DNA of 64,000 bases from Paraconexibacter sp040581415 (lineage in GTDB: Bacteria; Actinomycetota; Thermoleophilia; Solirubrobacterales; Solirubrobacteraceae), in contig NZ_CP114014.1 in NCBI RefSeq assembly GCF_040581415.1, positions 1,736,001 through 1,800,000 of the forward strand, in the 5' to 3' direction. Below the pieces are notes generated by a model. The model saw only the letters and a program-made list of their open reading frames with translations, did no database searches and was not told where the DNA came from. Shown here one piece after another: positions 17,728 through 26,424 of this stretch (positions are counted from its first letter, which is position 1; every line of letters starts with the position of its first letter). The position numbers and the translations under genes were made by a program.

Positions 17728-18759
17728 ATGTCGCGTGTGCTGACGAGCCCTGACGCCAGGCAGTTGATCGAGCATGAGCTCGAGGGTCATCGCCGTGCCC
17801 TGACCGGGTACTGCTACCGGATGCTGGGCTCCGGCTCGGAGGCCGAGGACGCGGTCCAGGAGACCATGATCCGCGCGTGGCAGGCGGTCGACCGCCTCAA
17901 GGAACGCGGTGCGCTGAAGTCGTGGCTCTACCGGATCGCCTCGAACGTGTGCCTCGACATGCTCGGGGGCACGCAGCGGCGTGCCCGCCCGATGGACCTG
18001 GGCCCGGCGTCCCCCGCCGACGGGGCGCTCGGCTCGGCGCTGCCCGAGCACGCCTGGGTGCAGCCGATCGCGGACTCCCGCGTCCTGCCGCTCGAGACCG
18101 ACCCGGCCGCCCTGGCCGACTCGCGGGAGACGCTGCGCCTCGCCTTCGTGGCCGCCCTGCAGCACCTGCCGCCCAAGCAGCGCGCGGTGCTGATCCTGCG
18201 CGAGGTCCTGCGCTGGCAGGCGACGGAGGTCGCCGAGCTGCTCGACACCACGGTCGCCTCCGTCAACAGCGCGCTCCAGCGGGCGCGCGCGACGCTCGAG
18301 TCGCTCGACCTGGACTCGGGCGGCGGGAGCGGGCCATCCGCGGTCCCGGCTGAGCAGCGCGAGCTCCTGGGCAGGTACGTCGAGGCGTTCGAGGCGTACG
18401 ACATCACGTCGCTCGTGAAGCTCCTGCACGAGGACGCATCGTTCTCGATGCCGCCGTACCCGCTGTGGGTGACCGGCCCGGCGGCGATCCACGACTTCAT
18501 GCTCGGGACCGGCGCCAAGTGCGAGGGCTCGCGCGTCATCGTCACGTCGGCCAACGGCGGCCCGGCGATCGCGATCTACAACCCGGCCGGCGACGGGACC
18601 TACACGCCGTGGGCGATCGTCGTCCTGGAGTTCTCAGGCGCGCAGATCACGGGGCTGCACCACTTCATCTCGCCCGAGCTCTTCGACGACTTCGGCCTGC
18701 CCGCGCGGCTCGAGGACGAGCACGTCGCCCAGGCCGACGAGCTCCAGCAGCCCGCGTAG
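17728..18759 (+). CDS. ECF sigma factor with SnoaL-like C-terminal domain
   Basis: A 343-residue sigma-70 family protein. Region 2 lies near residues 15-85 (YCYRMLGSGSEAEDAVQETMIRAW type motif), region 4 near 145-195 (LPPKQRAVLILREV, then VASVNSALQRAR), and the last 120 residues form a SnoaL-like domain with PPYPLWVTG. This build matches extracytoplasmic-function sigma factors that carry a fused regulatory domain in place of a separate anti-sigma factor. The ATG at 17728 lies 6-7 residues before the first conserved helix. Its last 126 bp overlap an antisense STAS gene. Confidence 0.9.
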   Translation: MSRVLTSPDARQLIEHELEGHRRALTGYCYRMLGSGSEAEDAVQETMIRAWQAVDRLKERGALKSWLYRIASNVCLDMLGGTQRRARPMDLGPASPADGALGSALPEHAWVQPIADSRVLPLETDPAALADSRETLRLAFVAALQHLPPKQRAVLILREVLRWQATEVAELLDTTVASVNSALQRARATLESLDLDSGGGSGPSAVPAEQRELLGRYVEAFEAYDITSLVKLLHEDASFSMPPYPLWVTGPAAIHDFMLGTGAKCEGSRVIVTSANGGPAIAIYNPAGDGTYTPWAIVVLEFSGAQITGLHHFISPELFDDFGLPARLEDEHVAQADELQQPA

Positions 18760-18942
18760 CTCGTCGCTCGCGCCGCGGACACCGACGCGCCAGCCACGCC
18801 GCTTGGCGGACAGCTGCAGGCGCATCAGCGCGTCGACGGTCGCGAGGTCCGGGCGACGGTCCTCCAGGTGGCCGCAGGCCACCTCGCTTCCGTCGTCCAC
18901 GACCATGACCACGGTCGTCTGCGTGTCGCCCACTGCGGGCAC
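18634..18942 (-). CDS. STAS domain protein (anti-sigma antagonist-like)
   Basis: A 102-residue protein from a GTG preceded by GAGGAG. The fold is seen in TVVMVVDD, then LATVDALMRLQLSAKRRGWRVGV (cut here at positions 35-57), and ELRGLLELVGLGDVLVL, the pattern of STAS domains such as SpoIIAA-like antagonists. The usual phosphorylatable Ser/Thr position is not obvious. The C-terminal 25 residues are coded antisense to the sigma-factor gene; their charged sequence resembles tails of similar actinobacterial STAS proteins. A role in sigma control is plausible, but pairing with this particular sigma factor is only inference. Confidence 0.7.
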   Translation of the reverse strand: MPAVGDTQTTVVMVVDDGSEVACGHLEDRRPDLATVDALMRLQLSAKRRGWRVGVRGASDELRGLLELVGLGDVLVLEPRGQAEVVEELGRDEVVQPRDLRA

Positions 18943-19064
18943 GGGTCTCCTCGCTACGTCGCTTGCCGAACCCTGAGACGACGGGCCGCCGCGAAACTCA
19001 TCGGTCGGCCGGTGTGGACGTGCACCGGTGGCGGCGCGGGTCCGTCCGGGGCCGGAGGGGCGGC

Positions 19065-19970
19065 TCAGTGGTGGTCGTGGGCGCGGAGCGCGCGGTACTC
19101 GTCCGGCGTGAGCGGCCGGCCGCGGACCGTCGACAGCGCCGGCTCGCCCGCGAGGTACTGCTCCTCGTTGCGGCGCCAGACCGCGATGTACTTGTAGAAC
19201 GGGACGATCGGGTGCAGGTGGTGCACCAGGTGGTAGTTCTGGAACAGCAGCAGCGGTGACAGCAGCGACTCGTGCCCGACGCGGTTACGGGTCGTCTTGA
19301 GCTTGTCGCCCTTCGGCGTCTCGTGCAGCCCCGTGTGGGGCAGCCAGTCGAACGCGTAGGCGAGGAAGGTGATCGAGATGCGCTGCGGGATCAGGTAGAC
19401 GACGAGGAAGTCGACGCCGTGCCCGGTCGCGACGCAGGCCGTCACGACGGAGCCGGTGAACAGCAGCTGGTAGGCCAGGCCGCGCTTCTCGGCCGCCGGC
19501 CGCTTGCCGATGTGCCGCGCGTAGAAGACGAGGTAGTAGATGTCGATCGTCATGAACCGCAGCGGCAGCTGCCAGCGCGGGCACTCGATGCAGTAATGGT
19601 CGGGGTCCGAGCCGTCGTCGTGGTTCGTGTGCCGGTGGTGCTGCATGTGGATGAAGCGCCACACGCGGTAGCTGGCGTGCGGGGCGAACATCGGGGTGGA
19701 CAGCCGCCCGAGCCACGTGTTCAACTGCGTGTTCGACGACAGCGAGTGGTGCGCGGCGTCGTGGGCGACCGTGAACAGCACGAACGAGGCGATCGCGTTC
19801 AGCGGGATGCTCGCCCAGAACGGGATCGTCCCGGTTAGGTAGAGCGCCGCGGCCCCGAACCACAGCAGGTTGCCGCCGACGAAGATCGACAGCGTGGGCC
19901 AGGCGAGAACCGGGACCTGCTCACCGGGGTCGGGGATGCGCGTGATGCGGTCGGCGGCGACGGTGCTCAT
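19065..19970 (-). CDS. Fatty acid desaturase family membrane protein
   Basis: A 301-residue di-iron membrane enzyme with the three histidine boxes: HDAAHH at 70-75, HMQHHRHTNH at 108-117 and HLVHH at 247-251. Hydrophobic segments near 25-48, 55-70, 168-195 and 196-212 fit the four-helix membrane core. It could desaturate acyl chains or hydroxylate a carotenoid; the boxes allow both. The start at 19970 is 58 bp from the divergent ABC-F start, with a TGACA-GTG-TGTCA palindrome between. Confidence 0.88.
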   Translation of the reverse strand: MSTVAADRITRIPDPGEQVPVLAWPTLSIFVGGNLLWFGAAALYLTGTIPFWASIPLNAIASFVLFTVAHDAAHHSLSSNTQLNTWLGRLSTPMFAPHASYRVWRFIHMQHHRHTNHDDGSDPDHYCIECPRWQLPLRFMTIDIYYLVFYARHIGKRPAAEKRGLAYQLLFTGSVVTACVATGHGVDFLVVYLIPQRISITFLAYAFDWLPHTGLHETPKGDKLKTTRNRVGHESLLSPLLLFQNYHLVHHLHPIVPFYKYIAVWRRNEEQYLAGEPALSTVRGRPLTPDEYRALRAHDHH

Positions 19971-19975
19971 GGGCC

Positions 19976-19988
19976 TGACAGTGTGTCA
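19976..19988. promoter_or_regulatory. TGACA-N3-TGTCA palindrome between divergent genes
   Basis: A perfect 13-bp dyad (5-bp arms, GTG centre) located 6 bp upstream of the desaturase start and 40 bp upstream of the ABC-F start. Position and symmetry suit a small dimeric repressor. No regulator gene adjoins it. Confidence 0.45.
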
Positions 19989-20027
19989 AAGGTCGGATGG
20001 CGGTGCCAGAACCTACTCTGTAGATCA

Positions 20028-22112
20028 ATGGCTGTCGTGATTGCGTCGGATCTGGGGAAGGACATGGCAGGGGAGCCCCTGCTGCGGGGGGTCTCGTTCA
20101 AGGTCGAGCGGCGCGAGCGGCTGACCATCGCCGGTCGCAACGGCGCCGGGAAGACGACGCTGCTGCGGATGCTCTCCGGGGAGACGGGCATCGACGTCGG
20201 CGAGCTGATCCTCGCCAAGGGCACCCGGATGGCGCTCCACGACCAGCGTCCGCCGCGCGAGCAGGAGCTGTCGCTGCGGGAGTACGTCCTGTCCGCCTGC
20301 AAGGAGCCGCTGGAGCTCGAGGCCGAGCTCAGCCGGCTGGAGCAGCGGATGGGGGAGGGCGACGAGAAGGTCTTCGACCGCTACGCCAAGGTGCAGGCGC
20401 AGTTCGACACGGTCGGCGGCTACGGCTGGCGGGACCGCGCCGGGGTGATGATCCACGGCCTCGGCTTCGTCGACGCCGACCTCGAGCGGCCCCTGTCCAC
20501 CTTCTCCGGTGGGCAGCTGACGCGCGCCTCGCTGGCCCGCGCGCTGGCCGCCGAGCCGGACCTGCTGCTGCTGGACGAGCCGACGAACCACCTGGACATC
20601 GAGTCCCTCGAGTGGCTCGAGCAGACGCTCACCTCGCTCGACACCGCGATCATCATGGTCGCCCACGACCGCTGGTTCCTGGAGGCGGTGGGGACCCACG
20701 TCCTCGACCTCGAGGCCGGCCGGGCGAAGTACTTCAAGGGCACCTGGCACCAGTGGCGCCGCGAGCAGGCGATGCGCGAGATGGCGCTCGGTAAGGCGAT
20801 CGAGAAGCAGCAGGCCGAGATCGCGCGGCTCGAGGGCTTCGTCGAGCGCTTCCGGGCAAAGGCCACGAAGGCCAAGCAGGCGCAGTCGCGGGTCAAGAAG
20901 CTCGAGAAGATCGACCGGATCGAGCGCGACCCGAAGGCGGGCGCCGCACTCGAGTTCGAGTTCAAGAAGGTGGCACGGTCCGGCCGCGTGATCTTCGAGC
21001 TGACGGACGGGCACCTGGCCGTCCCGTCCGATCCGCCGAAGACGCTGGTGGACAAGGCCGAGCTGTGGCTCGAGCGCGGCGAGCACGTCACGCTGGTCGG
21101 CCCGAACGGGGCCGGCAAGACGACGCTGATCGAGGCGCTGGCGGGCCGCCGGCCGTTCGACGAGGGCAAGCTGTCCCTCGGGCACAACGTCGAGCTGGCG
21201 TACCTGTCGCAGCACGGCGAGGAGCTCGGCTGGGGCGGGGCGCGGACCGTCGTCGAGGCGTGCGTGAAGCGGACGGGCCTGCCGCCGAACCAGGCGCGCG
21301 CGCTGCTGGGCCGCTTTCTGTTCAGCGGCGAGACCGCGGAGAAACCGCTGGAAGGGCTGTCCGGTGGCGAGCGCCAGCGCCTGTCGCTGGCGATCCTGGT
21401 GTCGTCCGGTGCGAACGTCCTGATCCTCGACGAGCCGACGAACCACCTGGACATCGAGTCCCGCGAGGCGCTGGAAGATGCCCTGAAGGGCTACGAGGGC
21501 GGGATCATCCTGGTCTCGCACGACCGGGCGCTGCTGGAGGCGGTCGGGACGCGGACGATCGCGGTCCAGGACTACGGCCTGCACTCCTACGTGGGCGGCT
21601 GGCCCGAGTACCTGCGCATCCGCGACGAGCGCCGCATCCTGGGCCTCGAGCCGCCGCCGATGCCGCCGCCGCGCCTGAACCCGCTGGGCGCCGGCCGCGA
21701 GGAGCGCGACGCCGACGGCCGCGCGATCCGCCGGTCGGACGGCGGTGACGCTGCCACGTCCGAGGCGCCGCCGGCCGGCAAGGCCCGCGCTGAGGCCGCG
21801 GCGGCCGCGAGTGCAGCGGCGGTGGTCGCCGCGAACGGGACGGCGAAGAACGGCAACGCCGCGAACGGGGCGGGCGGGAAGGCCGCGGGCGGCCCGTCGA
21901 AGAACGCGCTGAAGGAGCTGGCGAAGCTCGAGCGCGCGGTCGAGGCGGCCGAGGCGGCTCTGGTGGCGCTCGAGGAGGAGCTCGCAGGCCCGGAAGCGTG
22001 GGCGACCCCGTACGAGACGTCGAAGTCGACGGCCCGCCACACGGCGGCGAAGCGCGCGGTCGACGAGGCCTACGCGGCCCTCGAGTCCCACATGGAGCGC
22101 ACAGGCACCTGA
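20028..22112 (+). CDS. ABC-F family ATPase
   Basis: A 694-residue protein with two ABC domains and no membrane part, so a ribosome-acting ABC-F protein rather than a transporter. First domain: Walker A GRNGAGKT at 36-43, FSGGQLTR signature, LLLDEPTNHLD. Second: GPNGAGKT at 358-365, LSGGERQRLS, LILDEPTNHLD. The interdomain linker is Lys/Arg-rich (residues about 255-310). The C-terminus has a low-complexity Ala/Gly/Asn tract and then a coiled coil, as in Uup-like members. It may help stalled ribosomes or confer resistance to ribosome-targeting drugs; sequence alone does not decide. Confidence 0.92.
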   Translation: MAVVIASDLGKDMAGEPLLRGVSFKVERRERLTIAGRNGAGKTTLLRMLSGETGIDVGELILAKGTRMALHDQRPPREQELSLREYVLSACKEPLELEAELSRLEQRMGEGDEKVFDRYAKVQAQFDTVGGYGWRDRAGVMIHGLGFVDADLERPLSTFSGGQLTRASLARALAAEPDLLLLDEPTNHLDIESLEWLEQTLTSLDTAIIMVAHDRWFLEAVGTHVLDLEAGRAKYFKGTWHQWRREQAMREMALGKAIEKQQAEIARLEGFVERFRAKATKAKQAQSRVKKLEKIDRIERDPKAGAALEFEFKKVARSGRVIFELTDGHLAVPSDPPKTLVDKAELWLERGEHVTLVGPNGAGKTTLIEALAGRRPFDEGKLSLGHNVELAYLSQHGEELGWGGARTVVEACVKRTGLPPNQARALLGRFLFSGETAEKPLEGLSGGERQRLSLAILVSSGANVLILDEPTNHLDIESREALEDALKGYEGGIILVSHDRALLEAVGTRTIAVQDYGLHSYVGGWPEYLRIRDERRILGLEPPPMPPPRLNPLGAGREERDADGRAIRRSDGGDAATSEAPPAGKARAEAAAAASAAAVVAANGTAKNGNAANGAGGKAAGGPSKNALKELAKLERAVEAAEAALVALEEELAGPEAWATPYETSKSTARHTAAKRAVDEAYAALESHMERTGT

Positions 22113-22173
22113 CCTCTGCCGGCCCGCCCGGCGGCGGCGTGCGGCCCAAAGCTCGCTATGCCCGCTCTGAGCC

Positions 22174-23082
22174 TCACGCCGCGGCGATGGCCAGCATCTT
22201 GCGGACGCGATCGGCGGTCGCCGCGGCGCTGTCCCGGTGCAGGTCGTCCCACACGAGGCGCAGGATCAGGAAGCCCTCGACCTGGTAGTCGAAGTCCCGC
22301 CGGCGGTCCGCGCGCATCTGGTCGCGCCGCTCGTGGTAGGCGCGGCCGTCGAGCTCGACGATCAGCTGGCGGGGCGTGCGGTAGACGCAGTCGGCCTTGT
22401 GTCCGGCTCGCTTGACGTTCAGCTCGTCCGGTAGCGGGAGGCCATGGGCCCGCGAGAAGCGCAGGTAGCGGCGCTCGAACTCGGACTTCGTGTGGGCGTC
22501 GTCGGCTTCCGTCAGACGGCGGACGCGCCCCCGGCCGGACCGGTTCGGCGCGCGCTGCTGCGCGCCGCGGATCGCCCCGAGATGCAGGCTCGGCAGGCTG
22601 TCCGCCAGCGCGCGGTAGTCGGGCCAGGTCATCACGTCGGCGAGGTCGACCAGGGTGCGGGGGATCGTCGTGACGCGGTACGGATCGCTGCGGAAGACGT
22701 CCCGCCGGGGCAGCGTCTTGACGCGGTGGACCGCGAGGTCGGTGCGCGTCGTCGTCTCGGCAGTCGTGCTCACATGGACCCGTCCATCGCTCGCTTCGAT
22801 CCGCCACCCGTGGTAGGCCGCTGCGGTGAAGTGGGAGAGCACGTCGTCCTCGCCGCAGCTCCAGAGTGCGGCCAGCCAGTAGGCCTCCTCCCGTAGCTGC
22901 CTGTGCCCGAACGCATAGACGCCGTCGAAGACCCGGTTCAGCCGGCAGCTCTCCCGGCGACTGCGGATGGCGTTGCGGTCGAGCCCGTGTGCGACGAGGT
23001 CGTCGTACCTGAGCAGTCCCTCCTGGTCGTCGGCGGTGGTCAGCAGCCGTTCTTCTGCTGGCTTGCGGCGTAGAGCTCCCAT
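22174..23082 (-). CDS. AbiEi-like N-terminal plus DUF559 nuclease-like protein
   Basis: A 302-residue two-part protein. Residues about 10-65 form a winged-helix segment like the AbiEi antitoxin N-terminus (GLLRYDDLVAHGLDRNAI, then RVFDGVYAFG). Residues about 215-295 match DUF559, a Vsr-like restriction-endonuclease fold, with ELDGRAYHERRDQ and RLVWDDL. Such proteins are common single genes in actinobacteria and do not need a toxin partner; none is visible nearby. The start at 23082 (MGALRRKP) is the first Met ahead of the helix-turn-helix. Defence or DNA repair are possible roles. Confidence 0.8.
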   Translation of the reverse strand: MGALRRKPAEERLLTTADDQEGLLRYDDLVAHGLDRNAIRSRRESCRLNRVFDGVYAFGHRQLREEAYWLAALWSCGEDDVLSHFTAAAYHGWRIEASDGRVHVSTTAETTTRTDLAVHRVKTLPRRDVFRSDPYRVTTIPRTLVDLADVMTWPDYRALADSLPSLHLGAIRGAQQRAPNRSGRGRVRRLTEADDAHTKSEFERRYLRFSRAHGLPLPDELNVKRAGHKADCVYRTPRQLIVELDGRAYHERRDQMRADRRRDFDYQVEGFLILRLVWDDLHRDSAAATADRVRKMLAIAAA

Positions 23083-23120
23083 ATACAGCTCTAGGCCACA
23101 CGCCGACAGGTTCGCCCCCC

Positions 23121-25385
23121 TCAGATCATCGCGAACGACACCTCGCGTCCCTCCGGAGCCGACCAGCCCGACCGCGCCGACCACGTGATGCGCGTCCCGT
23201 CCACCAGGCGCGCCGTCGAGCGGCCGCACCGCGGCACTCCCCAGAGCGTCGCCTCCAAGGGGCGCTCGTGCTCCGGCGTGTCCCCCAGGCCGCGGGCCAC
23301 GTGCGACGCCGGGTGGGTCACGATGATCGACCCCTCGCGCACCCACACCGGGATCGCGTGCAGCGGCGCGGGCGCCAGGACCTCACTGCCGCCGTCGACC
23401 GTGACCCCGTCCCAGGCCTGGATCCAGCGACCCCGCGGCAGGACGACCTCGCGCTCGCGGGCACCGTCCTCGACCACCGGCGCGACCCACAGCGACGGCC
23501 CGTAGCCGAACGCGTCCGCGACCGACCACGAGCCGTCGTCCGACGGGTCCAGCAGCGACAGCGACCGGACGATCGGCACGCCGCTCCGCGCGCACGACGC
23601 TGCCGCGGCCCGGACGTAGGGCACCAACTGCTCGTGCAGGAGGACGTACGCGCGGTAGAGCGCGAGCGTCTCCGGGTCGTAGGTCCACGGCTCCTGCTGG
23701 AGGCGGCCGTGGGCCTGCATCAACGGCGTGAAGCAGCCGAACTGCACCCAGCGCAGCAGCAGCTCCTTGGGGCAGCGCCGGATGCCGCCCTCGCCGAGGT
23801 AGCCGCCGACGTCGTGTGACAGGTTCGAGAAGCCGGACGACGCGGCGGAGATCGTGCACGCGAGCAGCGCGCGCAGCGACCAGAAGTCCGACGCCTGGTC
23901 GCCACCCCAGAGGAAGCCCGTGGCCTGCTGGCCCGTCCACCCCGATCGCCCGAACAGGACCCCCCGGTTCTCGCCGTGCGCCTCGTCGAGCGCGGCCTGC
24001 ATCGAGTCGCGGTAGCCCCCGCCGACCCGCCAGGCCGACTGCGCGCCGGTCGTCCCGTCGGCGAAGCGCACGTCGTCCGGGAAGTAGTAGCCCTCGCCGT
24101 CGTCGGCCTTGATGCCCTCGACCCCGAGCCGCAGCGCGCTCACGGCCTGCGAGCGCCACCACGCCTCGGCGGCCGGCGACGTGAAGTCCACCGGGGATCC
24201 CGTCCCCATCCACCACCGCGCCACGTAGGGCTCGTCCGCCGACCCGTCGCGCACGAACGCCCCCGCGGCCACGCCGTCGTCGTAGTTCGAGGCCGGCGCC
24301 CGGTGCAGCCGCCGGGACCCGGGGTCGGGCGGGACCTGGCCGTCGAGCGACTCGATGTTCGTCCACGGCACGACCCACACGACGGTCCGCACGCCGTCCG
24401 CCCGCATGCGCGACACCATCCCGCCGAAGTCCGGGAACTGGTGCGGGTTCGGGATCCAGGTGTTGTACTGGGTCTCCCAGGGGGAGTCGAGGACGACGGC
24501 GTCCAGCGGGATCCCGTGCCAGCGGCAGCCGTCCACGTCCTCGAGCACGTCGTCCTGGTGCTCGTACACGTCGCGGGACTTCCAGAAGCCGTAGCCCCAC
24601 TCGGCCAAGACGGGCGGGACACCGGTCCGCACGAGGTAGCGCCGCAGCCGCGCCGCGGGCGAGCGGTCGGTGAACACGTGCAGCCGCAAGGGACCGGACG
24701 CGGCGCGGACCGACACCGCCGTCCGGTCCCGCGCGCCGCCGATGTCGAAGCGCGTCCCGTTGCCGTGCGTGTCGCACCAGACGGCGTAGCCGCGCGAGGA
24801 CTGCAGGAACGGGACGGGGGCGTAGTCGCCCTGCGGGATGCCGCCGAGCTCGAGCATGTCCGGCGGGCAGTCCGGCCCGGTGTAGCGGCGGCCGGTCCCG
24901 AGCTGCACCTCACGGCCGCGATGGTCGACCGTGTGCGCGTGGTGGGCGCCGAGCCCGGCGAAGCGCTCCTCGGAGCGCAGGTCCCACTCCGCCGCGAGCC
25001 GCAGCAGGTCGTCGTCCTCGTCGGCCTGCAACGTCAGCGTGAACTCGTGGGGACCGGGCAGCGCCAGGTGCAGCTCCGCGTGCCGGCCGCCCTGCAGCGT
25101 GAGCGCGAGGACGACGCCGTCGCTCAGCGACTCGGCGACCGACGCGTGCACCGCCCGCTCCGGGAAGCCGCGCGCCTCCTTGGCGATCACGCCCTCGGTC
25201 AGCTGGAGGAACCGGTCCTGGATCGTCCCGTCGCAGGCCCAGACGTGCAGGCCGCGTAGCAGCCGGCGCCCGTCGCGCCGCAGGTGGATCCGGAGGGGAT
25301 GGAGCTTGACCTCGAGCTCGAGGTCCCCGCGGGTGAGGACGACGCGCTCGCGCGCCGCGACGACGGTGGCAGGCATCGCCCGCAT
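23121..25385 (-). CDS. Glycoside hydrolase family 31 (alpha-glucosidase/xylosidase type)
   Basis: A 754-residue retaining alpha-glycosidase. The catalytic domain covers about 255-600: nucleophile Asp428 in GIKADDGEGYYF, acid/base Asp496 in LWGGDQASDFW, and conserved SPWETQYNTW and HDVGGYLGEGG segments. An N-terminal beta-sandwich (30-240) and C-terminal beta domains fit the family. No signal peptide, so it is cytoplasmic. It would split alpha-glucosides, xylosides or related oligosaccharides. Met4 is an alternative start. The next gene on the strand follows after 38 bp but is functionally unrelated. Confidence 0.92.
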   Translation of the reverse strand: MRAMPATVVAARERVVLTRGDLELEVKLHPLRIHLRRDGRRLLRGLHVWACDGTIQDRFLQLTEGVIAKEARGFPERAVHASVAESLSDGVVLALTLQGGRHAELHLALPGPHEFTLTLQADEDDDLLRLAAEWDLRSEERFAGLGAHHAHTVDHRGREVQLGTGRRYTGPDCPPDMLELGGIPQGDYAPVPFLQSSRGYAVWCDTHGNGTRFDIGGARDRTAVSVRAASGPLRLHVFTDRSPAARLRRYLVRTGVPPVLAEWGYGFWKSRDVYEHQDDVLEDVDGCRWHGIPLDAVVLDSPWETQYNTWIPNPHQFPDFGGMVSRMRADGVRTVVWVVPWTNIESLDGQVPPDPGSRRLHRAPASNYDDGVAAGAFVRDGSADEPYVARWWMGTGSPVDFTSPAAEAWWRSQAVSALRLGVEGIKADDGEGYYFPDDVRFADGTTGAQSAWRVGGGYRDSMQAALDEAHGENRGVLFGRSGWTGQQATGFLWGGDQASDFWSLRALLACTISAASSGFSNLSHDVGGYLGEGGIRRCPKELLLRWVQFGCFTPLMQAHGRLQQEPWTYDPETLALYRAYVLLHEQLVPYVRAAAASCARSGVPIVRSLSLLDPSDDGSWSVADAFGYGPSLWVAPVVEDGAREREVVLPRGRWIQAWDGVTVDGGSEVLAPAPLHAIPVWVREGSIIVTHPASHVARGLGDTPEHERPLEATLWGVPRCGRSTARLVDGTRITWSARSGWSAPEGREVSFAMI

Positions 25386-25450
25386 GTTGGCGCTCGCAGC
25401 GCGGAATCCCCGCGGGCTTCACAACACCGTCACACCACCCGGAACGACAC

Positions 25451-25482
25451 AGCGCCCTCGCGGCCGGGGCCGGGAGGGCGCT
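25451..25482 (-). terminator. Hairpin terminator
   Basis: A 9-bp perfect stem AGCGCCCTC (25451-25459) / GAGGGCGCT (25474-25482) with a 14-nt GC-rich loop, located 28 bp after the stop of the minus-strand secreted-protein gene. It separates that gene from the GH31 gene. Confidence 0.65.
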
Positions 25483-25509
25483 GCGCTGCGCGGCGGGACC
25501 CGATCGGGG

Positions 25510-26184
25510 TCAGCCGGCCATGCAGATGGCGTAGACCTTGAAGTCACGGGCGACCGTGGAGGTGTTCTTCCCCTCGCCGCGGAAGCCGGACCTGTTGGTG
25601 CCCGCGTCGGTGACCGGGATCATCGTGCTCACCGTGGCGCTGCCGACGGAGGTGTCGGTGCCGACGAAGAACCAGCCGGCGCCGCCGCCCACGGCGATCT
25701 CGCCCGGGTTGCAGAACGCCGTCGTCTCGGCCCCGTTGTTGATCGCGACGTTCGCGAAGGTGACGCTGCGGACGGTCCGGGCCGAGCGCAGGTACTCGGA
25801 CGGCTCACGCCCGCCGAGCTTGTCGGCGTCCTTCGCCTTGTCGGCGACTAGCGCCGTGTCCGCCGTCTTGGCCGTGGTCGCGGTGTCCGCGGTCTTGGCC
25901 ACGTCCGCCGCCTTGGCCGTGTCCGCGACCTTCGCGGTGTCGGCCGACGCGGCGCTCTCCGCGCTGAACGCGAACGTCGATCGGGGGACCAGGCCCAGGG
26001 AGGACTCCTTGATCTCCACGCCGGTCAAGGCGTTGGTGACGACCTTCTGGGCGGAGACCGAACGGGACTTGATGCTCGAGCCGCTGATCTGAGCAGCGGC
26101 GTAGCCGGTGCCGGCCATCGAGAAGACGAGGGCGACGAGGGCGAGGACGAAGGCGGGAGTGGGGCGGGAGGTCGTGAGGCGCAT
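25510..26184 (-). CDS. Secreted protein with ADTAK-type repeats
   Basis: A 224-residue exported protein. AAGGAG precedes the ATG at 26184 and supports it. The signal segment (residues about 8-30, ending GYAA) resembles those of many secreted Solirubrobacterales proteins. After a short domain comes an Ala/Thr/Asp/Lys tract (about 85-130) made of ADTAK-like pentads and hexads that should form a rigid helix or coil, then a C-terminal beta-rich domain with two Cys. Probably a surface or appendage protein; function unknown. It is divergent from the PHP-GT4 operon, sharing a 240-bp control region. Confidence 0.75.
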   Translation of the reverse strand: MRLTTSRPTPAFVLALVALVFSMAGTGYAAAQISGSSIKSRSVSAQKVVTNALTGVEIKESSLGLVPRSTFAFSAESAASADTAKVADTAKAADVAKTADTATTAKTADTALVADKAKDADKLGGREPSEYLRSARTVRSVTFANVAINNGAETTAFCNPGEIAVGGGAGWFFVGTDTSVGSATVSTMIPVTDAGTNRSGFRGEGKNTSTVARDFKVYAICMAG

Positions 26185-26314
26185 GGTGTGGACTCCTTGG
26201 AGGTGGTGAGCCGGGGCTCGGTTTCGGTGTGTGTCCAAGGTCCCGCACCGGCGCCGCCGCGTCCCGCACGGCCGTGACGGGCGCTCTGTCACCGGCGCGA
26301 CAGTTCCGCCGCGG

Positions 26315-26336
26315 GTTCACGAGCGGGTCACAGGTT
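26315..26336 (+). promoter_or_regulatory. Candidate PHO box upstream of PHP-GT4 operon
   Basis: Two adjoining 11-bp units, GTTCACGAGCG and GGTCACAGGTT, keep the TCAC core exactly 11 bp apart. Actinobacterial PhoP boxes are direct repeats of this length and core (established for Streptomyces). The site is about 90 bp upstream of the start at 26425. With only two units and no expression data this is suggestive. Confidence 0.45.
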
Positions 26337-26424
26337 GTTGGCGTGAAAGACACATAAGGACCTGCGCAGAGGATCAATCTGCGTCGTGCACCCGACACGT
26401 TCCGACACCGGAGGACGCGCACCG

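Noticed and set aside
25840..25960. Periodic DNA in the secreted-protein gene
   Set aside because: It is the coding sequence of the ADTAK-type tract, not a CRISPR array.
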